Counted from the first letter of the stretch, positions 35,090-44,962 are shown. The stretch is 64,000 nt of DNA from Streptomyces griseus (GCA_945865365.1 CAMBDL010000001.1:62001-126000); one strand, 5' to 3'. A program made the numbers and translations. The notes: generated by a model from the letters alone, not told the origin.

Positions 35090-36090
35090 TGTGAATTACG
35101 CTCCCAATAGCTCGGACCTACAGATTCATTAAATGGTGCACGTGCAATTAAATAACCTTCGTCATCGACGGTTATATCTAACTGTGGCAGCGGGCGCGCC
35201 GCTGGTCCAAAGATAACCTTGGCCCCACGAGTTACATCGAAAGTCGATTGATGGCATGGACATAAAAGATGTTTTGTTTGTTGCTCATACAAAGCAACCG
35301 CACAGCCCATGTGTGAACAAATCTTTGAAAATGCGATGATCCCGTCATGAGTCATAGCAAATTTTTCAGGGCTTAATTGAAAATCCTCAGGCCGAATTCG
35401 AATGAGTAGAACCGGGTCCTTGGCGATATCACTGAGAAGTCGCTCATCAGGGTGGGGCACTTCTGGGAGGGTTTGAACAACCGCGCCGACTTCAAGATCT
35501 GAGGCCAAGATTGGTCGGTTGCCTGGATCGGTCACTAGACGAGTTCCAGCTTTCCAACTAGTTGTTTCGAGTAGTTTTTTCGGCAGTGGACCTAAATCGC
35601 GAAGTAGTAAAACAGGTGGAAGCGCAAATAGACCAAGTGAGAAACCAAGGGAGCGCTTGATTAAACTTCTGCGCCCTAGTTTTACTTCGGCGGCAGCATG
35701 TTTTACGGTTTTTACTAGCTCATCACGGTCTTCATCGGAGGATCGAAACTCATGACGGTGATTAATCACTTCAGTTTCAGGCATAAGTTTTTTCGCCCAA
35801 TGTATTGCTCCCATTCCGAGGAACAAAAGCGAAAACGCCATTCCAAGACCAAGTCCCAGCTGGTGTGCATTTTGATCACCCATAACTGGAATAAAAATAA
35901 ATACATCAGTTGGCAGAAAAACATAAGAGTAAATAAGTAATAGTGATGAGAGGCCAGATAGAGTAAAGAGAGTTGCAACTTGCTGTTCTGCACGTTTTTC
36001 AGCCTTTGGATCGATATCTGCGTTGCGCATTACATGCGGCGCAGGACCAGGATCTTGCATAGGTTCAATCTCAGTTGACACGTTAATCAT
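35086..36090 (-). CDS. qcrA: Rieske iron-sulfur protein of the bc1 complex
   Basis: A 334-residue actinobacterial QcrA with three membrane helices; the third follows GRRSLIKRSLGF, a twin-arginine-like sequence. The 2Fe-2S ligands are in CSHMGCA and CPCHQS. The protein carries electrons from menaquinol to QcrC. Overlaps qcrC and qcrB genes by four bases at each end. Confidence 0.97.
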   Translation of the reverse strand: MINVSTEIEPMQDPGPAPHVMRNADIDPKAEKRAEQQVATLFTLSGLSSLLLIYSYVFLPTDVFIFIPVMGDQNAHQLGLGLGMAFSLLFLGMGAIHWAKKLMPETEVINHRHEFRSSDEDRDELVKTVKHAAAEVKLGRRSLIKRSLGFSLGLFALPPVLLLRDLGPLPKKLLETTSWKAGTRLVTDPGNRPILASDLEVGAVVQTLPEVPHPDERLLSDIAKDPVLLIRIRPEDFQLSPEKFAMTHDGIIAFSKICSHMGCAVALYEQQTKHLLCPCHQSTFDVTRGAKVIFGPAARPLPQLDITVDDEGYLIARAPFNESVGPSYWERNSQ

Positions 36091-36878
36091 CTCGCTTTCG
36101 TTGTTAACCAGACAGCAATAGCAATGAGCAGGCCTAATCCGAGAATCCAGGCAACGAGACCTTCTGTAACAGGTCCAATGCGACCCATAGTTGCTCCACC
36201 AAGATTTGGTTCTTTCTCAGCGGCCTTAATCCATTTGATGAGGGATAGCTTTTCAGCGGGAGTAATTGTTTTATCGCTAAAAACCGGCATCGATTGTGGT
36301 CCAGTGATGAGTGATTCATAAATATATTTCGGTTCCACACCCATCAAGGTAGGCGCATATTTTCCCTGTGTTAGTGCACCACCTTGACCCGCAAAGTTGT
36401 GACACATGGCGCAGTTGTTTCGAAATAACTCGCCACCCTCGGCAGTGCTTCCATCTCGCTCATAATTTAACATGGCATCGGTTGGAATAGCAGGTCCGGG
36501 CGCAAGAGAGGCAACGTACTCTGCAAGAGCGGCAGTCTCTTCGGCGTTGTATACAGGCGCTTTACGCATTGCCTGAGTACTCATATCTGCCATTGGCATA
36601 CGGCCTGTACCTACTTGGAAATCAACAGAAGCGGCACCAACACCGATCAGAGATGGAGCGATAGCTCCTCCTTCAGCGTTTAAGCCATGGCAAGAAGAGC
36701 AGCCTTTCAGGAAGATCTCTTTACCTTCTTCAATAGCAACTGTTCGGGCCATGGGAGTAATGGACTCCTTCACTGTCGCGCTAGCAACATTGAAGGTGGT
36801 GCCGATGGCAAGTAGTGCTGCAATTAAAAGGAACGGACCAGCGGCCCTGTGACGGCGATAGCGAGAAAGACGCTTCAC
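36087..36878 (-). CDS. qcrC: Diheme cytochrome c subunit of the bc1 complex
   Basis: A 263-residue protein. Signal anchor near the N terminus, two heme c sites (CSSCH at residues 60-64 and CAMCH at 156-160) and a C-terminal membrane helix (LVAWILGLGLLIAIAVWL). It replaces soluble cytochrome c and passes electrons straight to CtaC. Fifteen bases separate it from ctaE upstream. Confidence 0.97.
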   Translation of the reverse strand: MKRLSRYRRHRAAGPFLLIAALLAIGTTFNVASATVKESITPMARTVAIEEGKEIFLKGCSSCHGLNAEGGAIAPSLIGVGAASVDFQVGTGRMPMADMSTQAMRKAPVYNAEETAALAEYVASLAPGPAIPTDAMLNYERDGSTAEGGELFRNNCAMCHNFAGQGGALTQGKYAPTLMGVEPKYIYESLITGPQSMPVFSDKTITPAEKLSLIKWIKAAEKEPNLGGATMGRIGPVTEGLVAWILGLGLLIAIAVWLTTKAR

Positions 36879-36893
36879 TGAGTGATATACCCC

Positions 36894-37523
36894 TTACTTA
36901 ATCAGGTAGATCGCAGAGAAGAGCGCGATCCACACAACATCGACGAAGTGCCAATAATAAGAAACAACAATTGCAGTGGTTGCTTGACCATGAGTAAATC
37001 GACGGGCTTTAGCAATGCGAACAATCACAATAAGAAATGCGATTAAGCCACCGGTAACGTGAAGACCGTGAAAGCCTGTTGCAATATAAAAGACCGAACC
37101 GTATGCCGTTGATGAAAGCGTGAGACCTTCATGCACAAGTGATGCGTACTCATAAATTTGACCCGCTACGAAAAGTGCACCCATGAGAAACGTGAGCGAG
37201 AACCATTCGCGCATTCCCCACTTATTTATTTCGTACATCTTGCCGGTTTTACGATTCTGAAAACGCTCTGCCGCAAAAACACCAAACTGACATGTGACCG
37301 AAGACAGCACAAGCACAGTTGTGTTCGCAGCTGCAAAGGGAATATTCAAAAGATCATTTGATTCCAGCCAAATAGCTGGACCTTGAACGCCACGGATTGT
37401 GAAGTAGATGGCAAAGAGGGCGGCAAAGAACATGAGTTCGCTGGAGAGCCACACAATTGTCCCAACGGCCACTGCATTGGGACGTGTGATTTTGTGGTGG
37501 GCGCTTACGGCTGTGCTGGACAT
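36894..37523 (-). CDS. ctaE: Cytochrome c oxidase subunit III
   Basis: A 209-residue protein with five helices in the CtaE pattern: [20 protein letters not shown] near the start, [33 protein letters not shown] and [19 protein letters not shown] at the end. First gene of ctaE-qcrCAB. It is divergent from a receiver-domain gene, with about 150 bases between start codons. Confidence 0.96.
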   Translation of the reverse strand: MSSTAVSAHHKITRPNAVAVGTIVWLSSELMFFAALFAIYFTIRGVQGPAIWLESNDLLNIPFAAANTTVLVLSSVTCQFGVFAAERFQNRKTGKMYEINKWGMREWFSLTFLMGALFVAGQIYEYASLVHEGLTLSSTAYGSVFYIATGFHGLHVTGGLIAFLIVIVRIAKARRFTHGQATTAIVVSYYWHFVDVVWIALFSAIYLIK

Positions 37524-37662
37524 AGACGTGATTATTCCCTAAAACAGGCGCTATGTCCTGCAGCAATCATGATTGGAAGCACTTATGGAGCTGTAAAAAG
37601 CATGAGACAGGTCACTCTAAAAACACCTGCTAAGCGGCTTGGGAGTTTGCCCATTAAAGCTT

Positions 37663-37675
37663 TAGAATTGAACAC
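37663..37675 (+). promoter_or_regulatory. Promoter of receiver-domain gene (leaderless type)
   Basis: TAGAAT at 37663-37668 lies seven bases before ATG 37676. TTGGGA about 18 bases further upstream can serve as -35. This is the best-formed leaderless promoter in the window. Confidence 0.65.
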
Positions 37676-38089
37676 ATGAGCCAGTCCAATGAGAAAAAGC
37701 AGATTCTGGTCTACTCCAACGACTCTTCGGTACGAGCAACTATTATTGCTGCATTAGGTCGCAGAGTTGCATCCGATATTGCTGAGCATGTGATCCATGA
37801 ATTTGCTACTGGGGCCGCCCTTCGTTCATATGTGGATTCCCATACGGATATTGATTTATTTATTTTGGATGGCGAAGCTACTCCTGAAGGCGGAATGGGA
37901 GTCGCTCGACAGCTCAAAGATGAGGTATTTAACTGTCCGCCAGTGCTCGTGATTACAGGTCGCGTGCAGGATTCGTGGCTAGCGGCATGGTCAATGGCCG
38001 AAGCATCGGTCACGCACCCAATCGACCCATTCACATTGGCTCATAGTGCTGCGCAACTGCTGCGCGGGTCGCATCTGGCAACTGCTTAA
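37676..38089 (+). CDS. Stand-alone response-regulator receiver-like protein
   Basis: A 137-residue CheY-like domain with no output domain. The probable phospho-acceptor is D65 (LFILDGEATPEGG), with T94 as switch residue. The position of the invariant Lys is taken by His114 (VTHPIDP), and the acidic pair is N15-D16. It may therefore be phosphorylated poorly or not at all. It stands between ctaE and trpD; I recall similar genes there in other actinobacteria. No partner kinase is in the window. Confidence 0.82.
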   Translation: MSQSNEKKQILVYSNDSSVRATIIAALGRRVASDIAEHVIHEFATGAALRSYVDSHTDIDLFILDGEATPEGGMGVARQLKDEVFNCPPVLVITGRVQDSWLAAWSMAEASVTHPIDPFTLAHSAAQLLRGSHLATA

Positions 38090-38098
38090 CCTGTCTGT
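38087..38098 (+). promoter_or_regulatory. Leaderless-type -10 box before trpD
   Basis: TAACCT at 38087-38092 (overlapping the preceding stop codon) and six bases to ATG 38099. Confidence 0.5.
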
Positions 38099-39139
38099 AT
38101 GTCAGAGCCGGTGTGGACGCTTCACTTATCAAGATTAAATAGTGGCTTGGATCTTGCACCGAGCGATGTTCAGTGGTGCATGCGTGAAATTCTTGAAGGC
38201 CGTGCCGAGAATGAGCGGATTAAGGAGTTTCTCCTATCGCTGAAAGCTAAGGGTGAGACCTCAGATGAAGTCGGTGCTTTGATTGCACAGATGTATGAAC
38301 ACTGTGCACCGATAACCATCAGTGAACGCGCCGTGGATACAGTAGGCACGGGTGGCGATGGCGCACACACAATTAATATCTCCACTACCTCAGCAATAAT
38401 TGCAGCTGCCGCTGGCGCCAAAGTAATTAAACATGGTAACCGCGCAGCATCCTCTCAATCTGGAGCTGCAGATTTACTTGAGGCGTTAGGTGTTTGCATC
38501 ACTCTTGATGGCAAAGGAGTAGAAAAGACTTTCAGTGCTCTTGGCATTGGTTTTTGCTTTGCGCCAGTTTTTCATCCCGCCATGCGCTTTGCTGGGCCGG
38601 CGCGCAAAGAGTTAGGCCTACCAACGGTATTTAATATTTTAGGTCCGCTATCAAATCCAGCTCAACCAAAGGCAGCGGCGATAGGTGTTGCAAACGAGCG
38701 AATGCATGTAGTGATGGCGCAAGTTTTAGGAGATCGAGGCGTTGATGGCTTTGTTTTCCGTGGTGATGACGGACTTGATGAAATCACATTAGCGACGACA
38801 ACTTCTGTACTAACGATTGGCCAAGGCGAAATAAGTAGGGATTTGCTTGATCCTTTGGATTTCTCGATAGCACGTGCGCCAATTTCTGCATTAGCGGGGG
38901 GAGATGCGATCGAAAATGCAAGAATCACTACAGCGATTTTTGCCGGTGAGCGGGGGGCGCCAAGAGATGCCGTTGTATTGAATGCAGCAGCAGCAATCGC
39001 TGCATACGAAGGTCGATTCGACCTAGGCCTACATGATCGAATTGCTGAAGGGGCTAAAAGAGCGGCAGAGGCAATCGACTCAGGGGCTGCCGCTGCATTG
39101 TTATCACGATGGGCAGAACTTTCTCAATCTTTGTCGTAA
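38099..39139 (+). CDS. trpD: Anthranilate phosphoribosyltransferase
   Basis: A 346-residue TrpD. It joins anthranilate with PRPP in tryptophan synthesis. Motifs seen are DTVGTGGDGAHTINISTTSAIIAAAAG (PRPP loop), KHGNRAASSQSGAADLLEALG and the FAPVFHPAMRFAGPARKELGLPTVFNILGPLSNPA block. Other trp genes are absent here. The isolated position beside the oxidase genes is the usual actinobacterial one. Confidence 0.97.
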   Translation: MSEPVWTLHLSRLNSGLDLAPSDVQWCMREILEGRAENERIKEFLLSLKAKGETSDEVGALIAQMYEHCAPITISERAVDTVGTGGDGAHTINISTTSAIIAAAAGAKVIKHGNRAASSQSGAADLLEALGVCITLDGKGVEKTFSALGIGFCFAPVFHPAMRFAGPARKELGLPTVFNILGPLSNPAQPKAAAIGVANERMHVVMAQVLGDRGVDGFVFRGDDGLDEITLATTTSVLTIGQGEISRDLLDPLDFSIARAPISALAGGDAIENARITTAIFAGERGAPRDAVVLNAAAAIAAYEGRFDLGLHDRIAEGAKRAAEAIDSGAAAALLSRWAELSQSLS

Positions 39140-39148
39140 CCTTTCACC
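39137..39148 (+). promoter_or_regulatory. Leaderless-type -10 box before hydrolase gene
   Basis: TAACCT at 39137-39142, overlapping the trpD stop, and six bases to ATG 39149. Same hexamer and spacing as before trpD. Confidence 0.5.
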
Positions 39149-39922
39149 ATGGCAGTAGAAACAGCACCCCCAGGTTGGATGCAAGATTGGTCGGCATCTG
39201 GCAGCGGTAAGAATGCTCGAATCGGAATTCTCTTAGTTCATGGCTTCACAGGGGCACCACCATCGATGCGTCCGTGGGGAGAATTTTTCTTGTCCAAGGG
39301 CTACACCGTTCGTGTTCCGTTATTACCGGGTCATGGAACAAAGCCTGAAGACCTCAATAAAGTTAAATGGCAAGAGTGGCCCGCTAAAGTCCAAAGCGAA
39401 TTAGAAGAGTTATTTAAGAGCTGCGATCAAGTCTTTATCTGTGGCCTATCTATGGGCGGAGGCACAACGCTCTACATCGCTGAAAATAACAATGACCGTT
39501 TGAGCGGAATCATTTTAGTTAATCCCATGATCCACGTACCTTTTATTTCACCCCCGGTCGGATATCTTTTATCGCGCTTTCAGAAACTGCGCACATCTGT
39601 CGGTAACGATATTAAGCGTCCCGGCATTACCGAACATGGTTATGACGCTTTGCCTACTCGTGGAATCCACCAACTGCTAATTATGTTAAAAATTACACGC
39701 AAAAATCTGGATAAAGTTACTATTCCAGTTCAACTCTTTCACAGCGTTGAAGACCATACGCTGCCAGTTTCTAATACCGAGATCATTATGGCCGGCTTAG
39801 GTTCAGCAAATAAATCACGCATTGAACTCGTCAATTCTTATCATGTTGCAACTCTGGATTACGACCAGGAGTTAATTTTTCAAAACTCTCTGACCTTTAT
39901 CGAAACCCTCACAAAGAGATAA
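39149..39922 (+). CDS. Alpha/beta hydrolase (carboxylesterase/monoacylglycerol lipase type)
   Basis: A 257-residue serine hydrolase. It has LLVHGFTGAPPSMRPWG (oxyanion region), the nucleophile in CGLSMGG (S101), and probable Asp (HSVEDHTLP) and His (NSYHVATLD) of the triad. The pattern is that of Est30-like carboxylesterases and monoacylglycerol lipases. Substrate unknown. No signal peptide, so cytoplasmic. Confidence 0.9.
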   Translation: MAVETAPPGWMQDWSASGSGKNARIGILLVHGFTGAPPSMRPWGEFFLSKGYTVRVPLLPGHGTKPEDLNKVKWQEWPAKVQSELEELFKSCDQVFICGLSMGGGTTLYIAENNNDRLSGIILVNPMIHVPFISPPVGYLLSRFQKLRTSVGNDIKRPGITEHGYDALPTRGIHQLLIMLKITRKNLDKVTIPVQLFHSVEDHTLPVSNTEIIMAGLGSANKSRIELVNSYHVATLDYDQELIFQNSLTFIETLTKR

Positions 39923-39999
39923 GGCATTTGCCAAGCAACCTTTACCGGCGACTAGGTAACTATGAAAATCCAACTCCATTAGATCAAGAGGAGCTGTAA

Positions 40000-40497
40000 A
40001 TGCTCAATCAAGAGAAGTTGCTGCTACACATGGCGTGGGCAAATCAACACGTATTAGAAAAACTTGGTCAGTTAAATGACGAGGATTTGAAGCTGCGGTT
40101 AACCAAAGATGATTGGACTGTACAAGAACTCGCCAATCACATCGTTCTTGCTGCTGGGGGATACGCACATCGAGTAAGTGGGATTGCAGTCTCAACCGGG
40201 TTAGATCAAAAGATGGCGATTCCACTTTCAGATCTACAGAGATACTGCGCTGAAGCCGATGAGATTTTGAGAGTTGAATCCCACAAACTCGATGAGATCA
40301 ATACATATGTGCGCGATGGCAAGAATATTGAGCGATCGCGTTCAACGATTATTTCTCAATCGATTCACCATGCAACTGAGCACAGAGCCCAGATTTCCGA
40401 CACCTTAAAGGTTCACGGAATTCGAGTGTTGGATTTAGATGACATTGACCTGTGGGCTTACTCTGATTTAGCTGGCGAGATTAATTCACCTGAGTGA
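40000..40497 (+). CDS. DinB/mycothiol-transferase-superfamily protein
   Basis: A 165-residue four-helix protein. The possible metal-binding His residues are H47 (ELANHIVLAAG), H124 and H128 (SIHHATEHRAQI), the spacing seen in DinB-like and mycothiol-dependent enzymes. GAGGAGCTGTAA precedes the ATG. Because Ino1 is encoded in the window, mycothiol could be present, but a mycothiol-dependent reaction is only inferred. Followed directly by a convergent tRNA gene. Confidence 0.82.
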   Translation: MLNQEKLLLHMAWANQHVLEKLGQLNDEDLKLRLTKDDWTVQELANHIVLAAGGYAHRVSGIAVSTGLDQKMAIPLSDLQRYCAEADEILRVESHKLDEINTYVRDGKNIERSRSTIISQSIHHATEHRAQISDTLKVHGIRVLDLDDIDLWAYSDLAGEINSPE

Positions 40498-40505
40498 TTC
40501 TTAAG

Positions 40506-40577
40506 TGGACCGTACTGGGATCGAACCAGTGACCCCCACAATGTCAATGTGGTGCTCTACCGCTGAGCCAACGATCC
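40506..40577 (-). tRNA. tRNA-Val (GAC)
   Basis: A 72-base cloverleaf on the minus strand. Acceptor GGATCGT pairs with ACGGTCC (one G-U), anticodon arm CCACA-TTGACAT-TGTGG with anticodon GAC, T arm with GGTTCGATCCC. The CCA end is not encoded. Confidence 0.95.
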
Positions 40578-40614
40578 TTGCTGTTGGGGAATCATACCCC
40601 ACGATATTTGTAAA

Positions 40615-40953
40615 TTAGCGGCCGAAGTCATCCTCGATACGCTCGATGTCATCTTCACCAAAGTAGCTACCAGTCTGCACTTCAACGAAAACGACGTCTT
40701 CGGTGCCAATGTTTTCTATGCGATGAAGTTCACCAATTGCAATATCAACTGTTGCACCAGCTTGTAGATCACTGACTTCACCATTGATTGTTACGCGCGG
40801 AGTACCGGAGACGATAAACCAGTGCTCTGCGCGCTTTTGATGGCGTTGATATGACAAACGTTTGCCAGGTAGAACCCAGATGCATTTAACTTTATGGGAT
40901 TCACTCTCTTGCAGAATTTCATAGCGTCCCCAAGGTCGTGTTGACTCGCTCAT
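40615..40953 (-). CDS. Cupin of the mannose-6-phosphate isomerase type II family
   Basis: A 112-residue single cupin. It matches the C-terminal domain of GDP-mannose pyrophosphorylase/isomerase fusions: RPWGRYEIL at the start, VLPGKRLSYQRHQKRAEHWFIVSGTP with metal ligands, GELHRIENIG, and the EVQTGSYFGEDDIERIEDDFGR ending. The start is ATG 40953 after GAGAGAGG; the frame continues into the tRNA-Cys gene, but that part is not protein-coding. It may supply mannose phosphate for PIM synthesis, which is inference. Confidence 0.87.
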   Translation of the reverse strand: MSESTRPWGRYEILQESESHKVKCIWVLPGKRLSYQRHQKRAEHWFIVSGTPRVTINGEVSDLQAGATVDIAIGELHRIENIGTEDVVFVEVQTGSYFGEDDIERIEDDFGR

Positions 40954-40990
40954 GGGTTGTGCCTCTCTCGTGCGTTGTTGTAAATAATGG

Positions 40991-41061
40991 AGGTCGGGAC
41001 GGGATTTGAACCCGTGTAGAGGGATTTGCAGTCCCTTGCCTGGCCTCTCGGCCACCCGACC
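40991..41061 (-). tRNA. tRNA-Cys (GCA)
   Basis: A 71-base cloverleaf on the minus strand. Acceptor GGTCGGG/CCCGACC, anticodon arm AGGGA-CTGCAAA-TCCCT with anticodon GCA, T loop TTCAAAT. U at the discriminator position as usual for tRNA-Cys. No encoded CCA. Confidence 0.95.
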
Positions 41062-41082
41062 AATGTCATGTCAACTTCTCAG

Positions 41083-41155
41083 AGCGGACGACCGGGTTCG
41101 AACCGGCGACCTGAACCTTGGCAAGGTTCCGCGCTACCAACTGCGCTACGTCCGC
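41083..41155 (-). tRNA. tRNA-Gly (GCC)
   Basis: A 73-base cloverleaf on the minus strand. Acceptor GCGGACG/CGTCCGC, anticodon arm GAACC-TTGCCAA-GGTTC with anticodon GCC, T arm CCGGTTCGAACCCGG. U discriminator; no encoded CCA. It and tRNA-Cys are 21 bases apart and probably co-transcribed. Confidence 0.96.
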
Positions 41156-41212
41156 GAGGAGGCAAAATCTATCGTAGGTAGGGCATAAGCGCCAAAGTGG
41201 GTAGTAAATGGA

Positions 41213-41224
41213 TAGCGTTCTGCT
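41213..41224 (+). promoter_or_regulatory. Leaderless-type -10 box before pabB
   Basis: TAGCGT at 41213-41218 and six bases to the GTG at 41225. No Shine-Dalgarno sequence. Confidence 0.5.
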
Positions 41225-42214
41225 GTGAACAGCGGTGAAGCCAACTTCTGGATGAATGGGCGTTTGGCCACCGATGTGATTGAGATTTCCGATGACCCGG
41301 CTTGTTTAGATGATGGGGGATTCTGGGCAGTCTCGACAACGTTTGAAGGAGCATTTACTGCCGCCAAGTTTGCCACTGTTGTGGAGTCAGAGTTTAAGGC
41401 GCAACCATGGACAGCGTTAATGGGGAAATGGAACTCTTCAAAAAATGAAGAACAATATGTTGCTTATGTTGAAAATATTCAAGAGCAGATTGCGCAGGGC
41501 TGGGTGTATCAAGTCAATGCCTGCCGAGAGCTTTCGCATGCGTTAGATGGCGATGTTAATTTGCGTGGTTTATTTTCGGCAATTCTAAGAAATAATCCTG
41601 CTCCGTGGGCATCATATTTAGAGATACCTGGAGTCAATATCGCATCGGCATCACCGGAGCTTTTTCTCGCACGCAAAGGCGATCGCGTACGGACTTCACC
41701 GATTAAAGGAACACAGTTGCCGGGGCAAACGCATTTTGGTGCAAAGGATATTGCGGAAAATGTAATGATCGTAGATCTCATGCGAAATGACTTAGGTGCA
41801 ATCTGTACAAGTGGATCCGTGACGGTTCCTCGGCTATTAGCCTCAGAATCACATCCAGGTTTGGTGCATCTGGTTTCAGATATAGAAGGCGAACTACACA
41901 GCAATATTAGTTGGAGCGAAATTATTTCAATGCTGCATCCTCCTGGATCCATAAGCGGAGCACCTAAATCTTCTGCGCTTTCGATGATCAAAAATAATGA
42001 AGCTCCACGCGGTCCTTACTGCGGTGTCTTAGGTTGGGTACAAGGCGATGCATGCGAATTATCTGTCGCAATACGAATCTTCTATAAGGATGACGAACTG
42101 CGATTTGGCACTGGTGCCGGAATAACATGGTCGAGTGATCCACATAGCGAATGGGAAGAAACCCAGTTGAAAGCACGGCGTTTGATTTCAATTGCTGGGG
42201 GAGAGCTCGGATGA
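41225..42214 (+). CDS. pabB: Aminodeoxychorismate synthase component I-like chorismate-binding enzyme
   Basis: A 329-residue protein with the chorismate-binding domain: YVENIQEQIAQGWVYQVNACREL, SPELFLARKGDRVRTSPIKGT, MIVDLMRNDLGAICTSGSV, MLHPPGSISGAPKSSAL and PRGPYCGVLGW. It lacks much of the N-terminal domain of larger homologues. Its stop overlaps the start of the pabC-like gene, so the two likely make 4-aminobenzoate for folate. Assignment as PabB rather than TrpE rests on that neighbour and on the short N terminus. Confidence 0.9.
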   Translation: MNSGEANFWMNGRLATDVIEISDDPACLDDGGFWAVSTTFEGAFTAAKFATVVESEFKAQPWTALMGKWNSSKNEEQYVAYVENIQEQIAQGWVYQVNACRELSHALDGDVNLRGLFSAILRNNPAPWASYLEIPGVNIASASPELFLARKGDRVRTSPIKGTQLPGQTHFGAKDIAENVMIVDLMRNDLGAICTSGSVTVPRLLASESHPGLVHLVSDIEGELHSNISWSEIISMLHPPGSISGAPKSSALSMIKNNEAPRGPYCGVLGWVQGDACELSVAIRIFYKDDELRFGTGAGITWSSDPHSEWEETQLKARRLISIAGGELG

Positions 42215-42969
42215 AGATTATTTTTAACGGTGAGCTAGTTGATATTGAACAGGCGCCGTGCACCCAGACAGGTTGGTTATTAGGTACAGGAGTTTTTGAA
42301 ACCATTCGAACTGTTGCTGGGCAAACGTATGCGCTCGGCCTTCATCTGCAGCGGGCCTACAACAGTTCTGCTGCTCTTTCGATTCACATGCCCGATATAG
42401 AAGTAGTGAAAGAGTCCATAACAACCTTACTTGCAGTCCAAGCTCACGAAGATGGATTGTTGAGAATCTCATTTGATAAGAGTGGACAATGGGCGGCAGT
42501 ACATTTGCCATATCGTCCGGTGACTACCGCGGCCAATGTTGGTATACATCCAGATGCCCTTGTATCAGAGGGTGAAACTCTTAAGAGGTATCCATATGAA
42601 CATCGCTTAGCGATTTTGGAAGAAGCTCGTTTGTTGGGATTTGATGAAACTATCGTCAGTAATACTGCGGGAAATATCTGTGAGGGTGCAGTCTCTAACA
42701 TCATGATGTGCATCGATGGCCTTTGGATAACGCCACCAACCATTGATGGCGCTCTGCCTGGAATTATGCGCGAGCTCGTAATCGCACACTGTGATGTACG
42801 GGTTCAATCGATTCCCCTATCTAGAATCGATGAGATCTCATCGGCAATCCTGCTCAGCAGTCTGCGAATCGCACACGAAGTTCACGCTATTGCAGGCCGT
42901 CCATTGCAGCCATCACATGCCTTCGTTGATGAAATAAAGGCGATGGTGCAACTTCATTCGGTAGGCTAG
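42211..42969 (+). CDS. pabC: Aminodeoxychorismate lyase (class IV aminotransferase family)
   Basis: A 252-residue fold-IV PLP enzyme. Visible are the start [16 protein letters not shown], the [28 protein letters not shown] block, and the [26 protein letters not shown] segment with the PLP-binding Glu. The usual Lys lies in the preceding [16 protein letters not shown] region. ATG 42211 overlaps the pabB TGA. With PabB it completes 4-aminobenzoate synthesis. A branched-chain aminotransferase activity cannot be excluded from sequence alone. Confidence 0.88.
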   Translation: MKIIFNGELVDIEQAPCTQTGWLLGTGVFETIRTVAGQTYALGLHLQRAYNSSAALSIHMPDIEVVKESITTLLAVQAHEDGLLRISFDKSGQWAAVHLPYRPVTTAANVGIHPDALVSEGETLKRYPYEHRLAILEEARLLGFDETIVSNTAGNICEGAVSNIMMCIDGLWITPPTIDGALPGIMRELVIAHCDVRVQSIPLSRIDEISSAILLSSLRIAHEVHAIAGRPLQPSHAFVDEIKAMVQLHSVG

Positions 42970-42973
42970 GCAC
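42962..42973 (+). promoter_or_regulatory. Leaderless-type -10 box before thrS
   Basis: TAGGCT at 42962-42967 (overlapping the end of pabC) and six bases to ATG 42974. Confidence 0.55.
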
Positions 42974-44962
42974 ATGTCCACGATCACTATCACGGTAGAT
43001 GGCAAGGCCGTGTCGGTTGAAAGCGATGTACGCCCCACCCAAATCTTTGCCGAACAGAAAGATATCGTCGTCACGCGTATCAATGGCACCCTAAGAGATC
43101 TTTGGACAGAGCTTGCTGAGGGAGATGTCGTAGAAGGCGTATCGATTTCATCTCCCGATGGCTTAGCTGTTCTGCGTCACTCGACTGCGCACGTGATGGC
43201 CCAAGCAGTGCAAGAGGTCTATGCGAATACTCGACTTGGCATAGGTCCACCGATTAAAGATGGCTTTTATTACGACTTCGATCCGACGAATACTTTTAAT
43301 CCCGATGATCTTGTAAAGATCGAAAGTGCGATGCGCAAGATTGTTAAAGAAGGTCAACGTTTTCGCCGTCGAGTGATAACTGAGGCCGATGCGCTAAAAG
43401 AACTTGCCCACGAACCATATAAATGTGAGCTTATTGGAATCAAAGGTCCTGCGGGTGAAGAGGCGAGCGTTGAAGTCGGAGGCGCAGAGTTAACTATTTA
43501 TGACAACTTAGGCCGTGATGGAAATCCTGTATGGAGTGATCTCTGCCGTGGTCCGCATCTTCCTTCAACTAAACATATTCCAGCCTTTAAGTTAATGCGT
43601 ACCGCAGCGGCGTATTGGCGTGGCTCTGAAAAGAATCCCATGCTCCAACGAATTTATGGAACTGCATGGCCTTCACAAGATGAACTCAATGGTTATCTTG
43701 AGCTGTTGGCCGAAGCTGAAAAGCGCGATCACCGGCGTTTAGGAACTGAGTTAGATCTTTTTTCATTCCCTGAAGAAATCGGCTCTGGTCTTGCAGTCTT
43801 TCATCCCAAGGGCGGAATTGTTCGTCGAGCTATGGAGGATTACTCACGCAAGCGCCATGAAGATGAGGGTTATGAGTTTGTTTACTCACCGCATCTGACT
43901 AAGGCCGCGCTCTTTGAAACCTCAGGCCACTTGCAGTGGTATGCCGAAGGTATGTATCCACCAATGATTTTGGATGAAGAGCTGCATGCCGATGGAACTA
44001 TTAAACGTGCAGGGCAGCAGTACTACATGAAACCGATGAACTGCCCATTCCATAATCTGATTTATCGCTCACGTGGACGCTCCTATCGCGAGCTCCCATT
44101 GCGTTTATTTGAATTCGGAACGGTTTATCGTTATGAAAAATCTGGTGTGCTACACGGTATTACGCGTGCTCGCGGATTCACTCAAGATGATGCGCATATT
44201 TACTGCACTAAGGAGCAGATGGTTGGAGAACTCGATTCACTGCTCACGTTCGTTCTCAATCTGCTGCGAGATTATGGTCTTAACGATTTTTATTTGGAGC
44301 TCTCTACGCGAAACCCTGAAAAATCAGTAGGTGAAGATAGTGACTGGGCTGAAGCAACTGAAGCCTTACGCAAGGCGGCAACTGCGCAAAACCTCGAATT
44401 GGTTTTAGATGAGGGTGGCGCTGCTTTTTACGGACCAAAAATCTCAGTACAAGCTAAAGATGCAATCGGTCGAACCTGGCAAATGTCTACTATTCAAGTT
44501 GATTTCCAACTTCCACAACGCTTCGAACTTGAATTCGCTGCAGCAGATGGATCTCGTCAACAGCCTGTAATGATTCACCGCGCACTCTTTGGCTCTATCG
44601 AGCGCTTCTTTGGCGTGCTCACCGAACACTACGCTGGTGCATTTCCACCATGGTTAGCGCCGGTTCAAGCTATTGGTATTCCAGTCGCCGATGCTTTTGC
44701 TGATTACTTGGCCGATGTTATTAAGCAGATGCGTAGCGCTGGCATACGTGCTGAGCTTGATAGCTCTGATGATCGCATGCAAAAGAAGGTGCGTAACGCC
44801 CAATTGCAGAAGATCCCATTTATGGTCATTGCCGGTGAAGAAGATCAATCCGCTGGCGCAGTCTCTTTCCGCTACCGTAATGGTGAGCAGAAGAATGGAA
44901 TTCCAATCGCCGATGCAATTGCTGAAATTAAAAAGATAGTTTCTCAGCGCACGCAGGTTTGA
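42974..44962 (+). CDS. thrS: Threonyl-tRNA synthetase
   Basis: A 662-residue class II synthetase. N-terminal TGS domain (1-60), editing domain with [13 protein letters not shown] (HxxxH) and [11 protein letters not shown], catalytic domain with [40 protein letters not shown] (motifs 1-2), and motif 3 near [13 protein letters not shown]. The anticodon-binding domain is at the C terminus. First gene of the thrS-HIT pair. Confidence 0.98.
   Translation: MSTITITVDGKAVSVESDVRPTQIFAEQKDIVVTRINGTLRDLWTELAEGDVVEGVSISSPDGLAVLRHSTAHVMAQAVQEVYANTRLGIGPPIKDGFYYDFDPTNTFNPDDLVKIESAMRKIVKEGQRFRRRVITEADALKELAHEPYKCELIGIKGPAGEEASVEVGGAELTIYDNLGRDGNPVWSDLCRGPHLPSTKHIPAFKLMRTAAAYWRGSEKNPMLQRIYGTAWPSQDELNGYLELLAEAEKRDHRRLGTELDLFSFPEEIGSGLAVFHPKGGIVRRAMEDYSRKRHEDEGYEFVYSPHLTKAALFETSGHLQWYAEGMYPPMILDEELHADGTIKRAGQQYYMKPMNCPFHNLIYRSRGRSYRELPLRLFEFGTVYRYEKSGVLHGITRARGFTQDDAHIYCTKEQMVGELDSLLTFVLNLLRDYGLNDFYLELSTRNPEKSVGEDSDWAEATEALRKAATAQNLELVLDEGGAAFYGPKISVQAKDAIGRTWQMSTIQVDFQLPQRFELEFAAADGSRQQPVMIHRALFGSIERFFGVLTEHYAGAFPPWLAPVQAIGIPVADAFADYLADVIKQMRSAGIRAELDSSDDRMQKKVRNAQLQKIPFMVIAGEEDQSAGAVSFRYRNGEQKNGIPIADAIAEIKKIVSQRTQV

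Noticed and set aside
40582-40612. Terminator between cupin and tRNA-Val
   Set aside because: A 5-bp stem (TGGGG/CCCCA) without a T-run is too weak to claim.
40954-41055. Longer cupin protein reading through the tRNA-Cys region
   Set aside because: The extra 34 residues are the translation of a tRNA gene; ATG 40953 has a strong Shine-Dalgarno site and the family's start.
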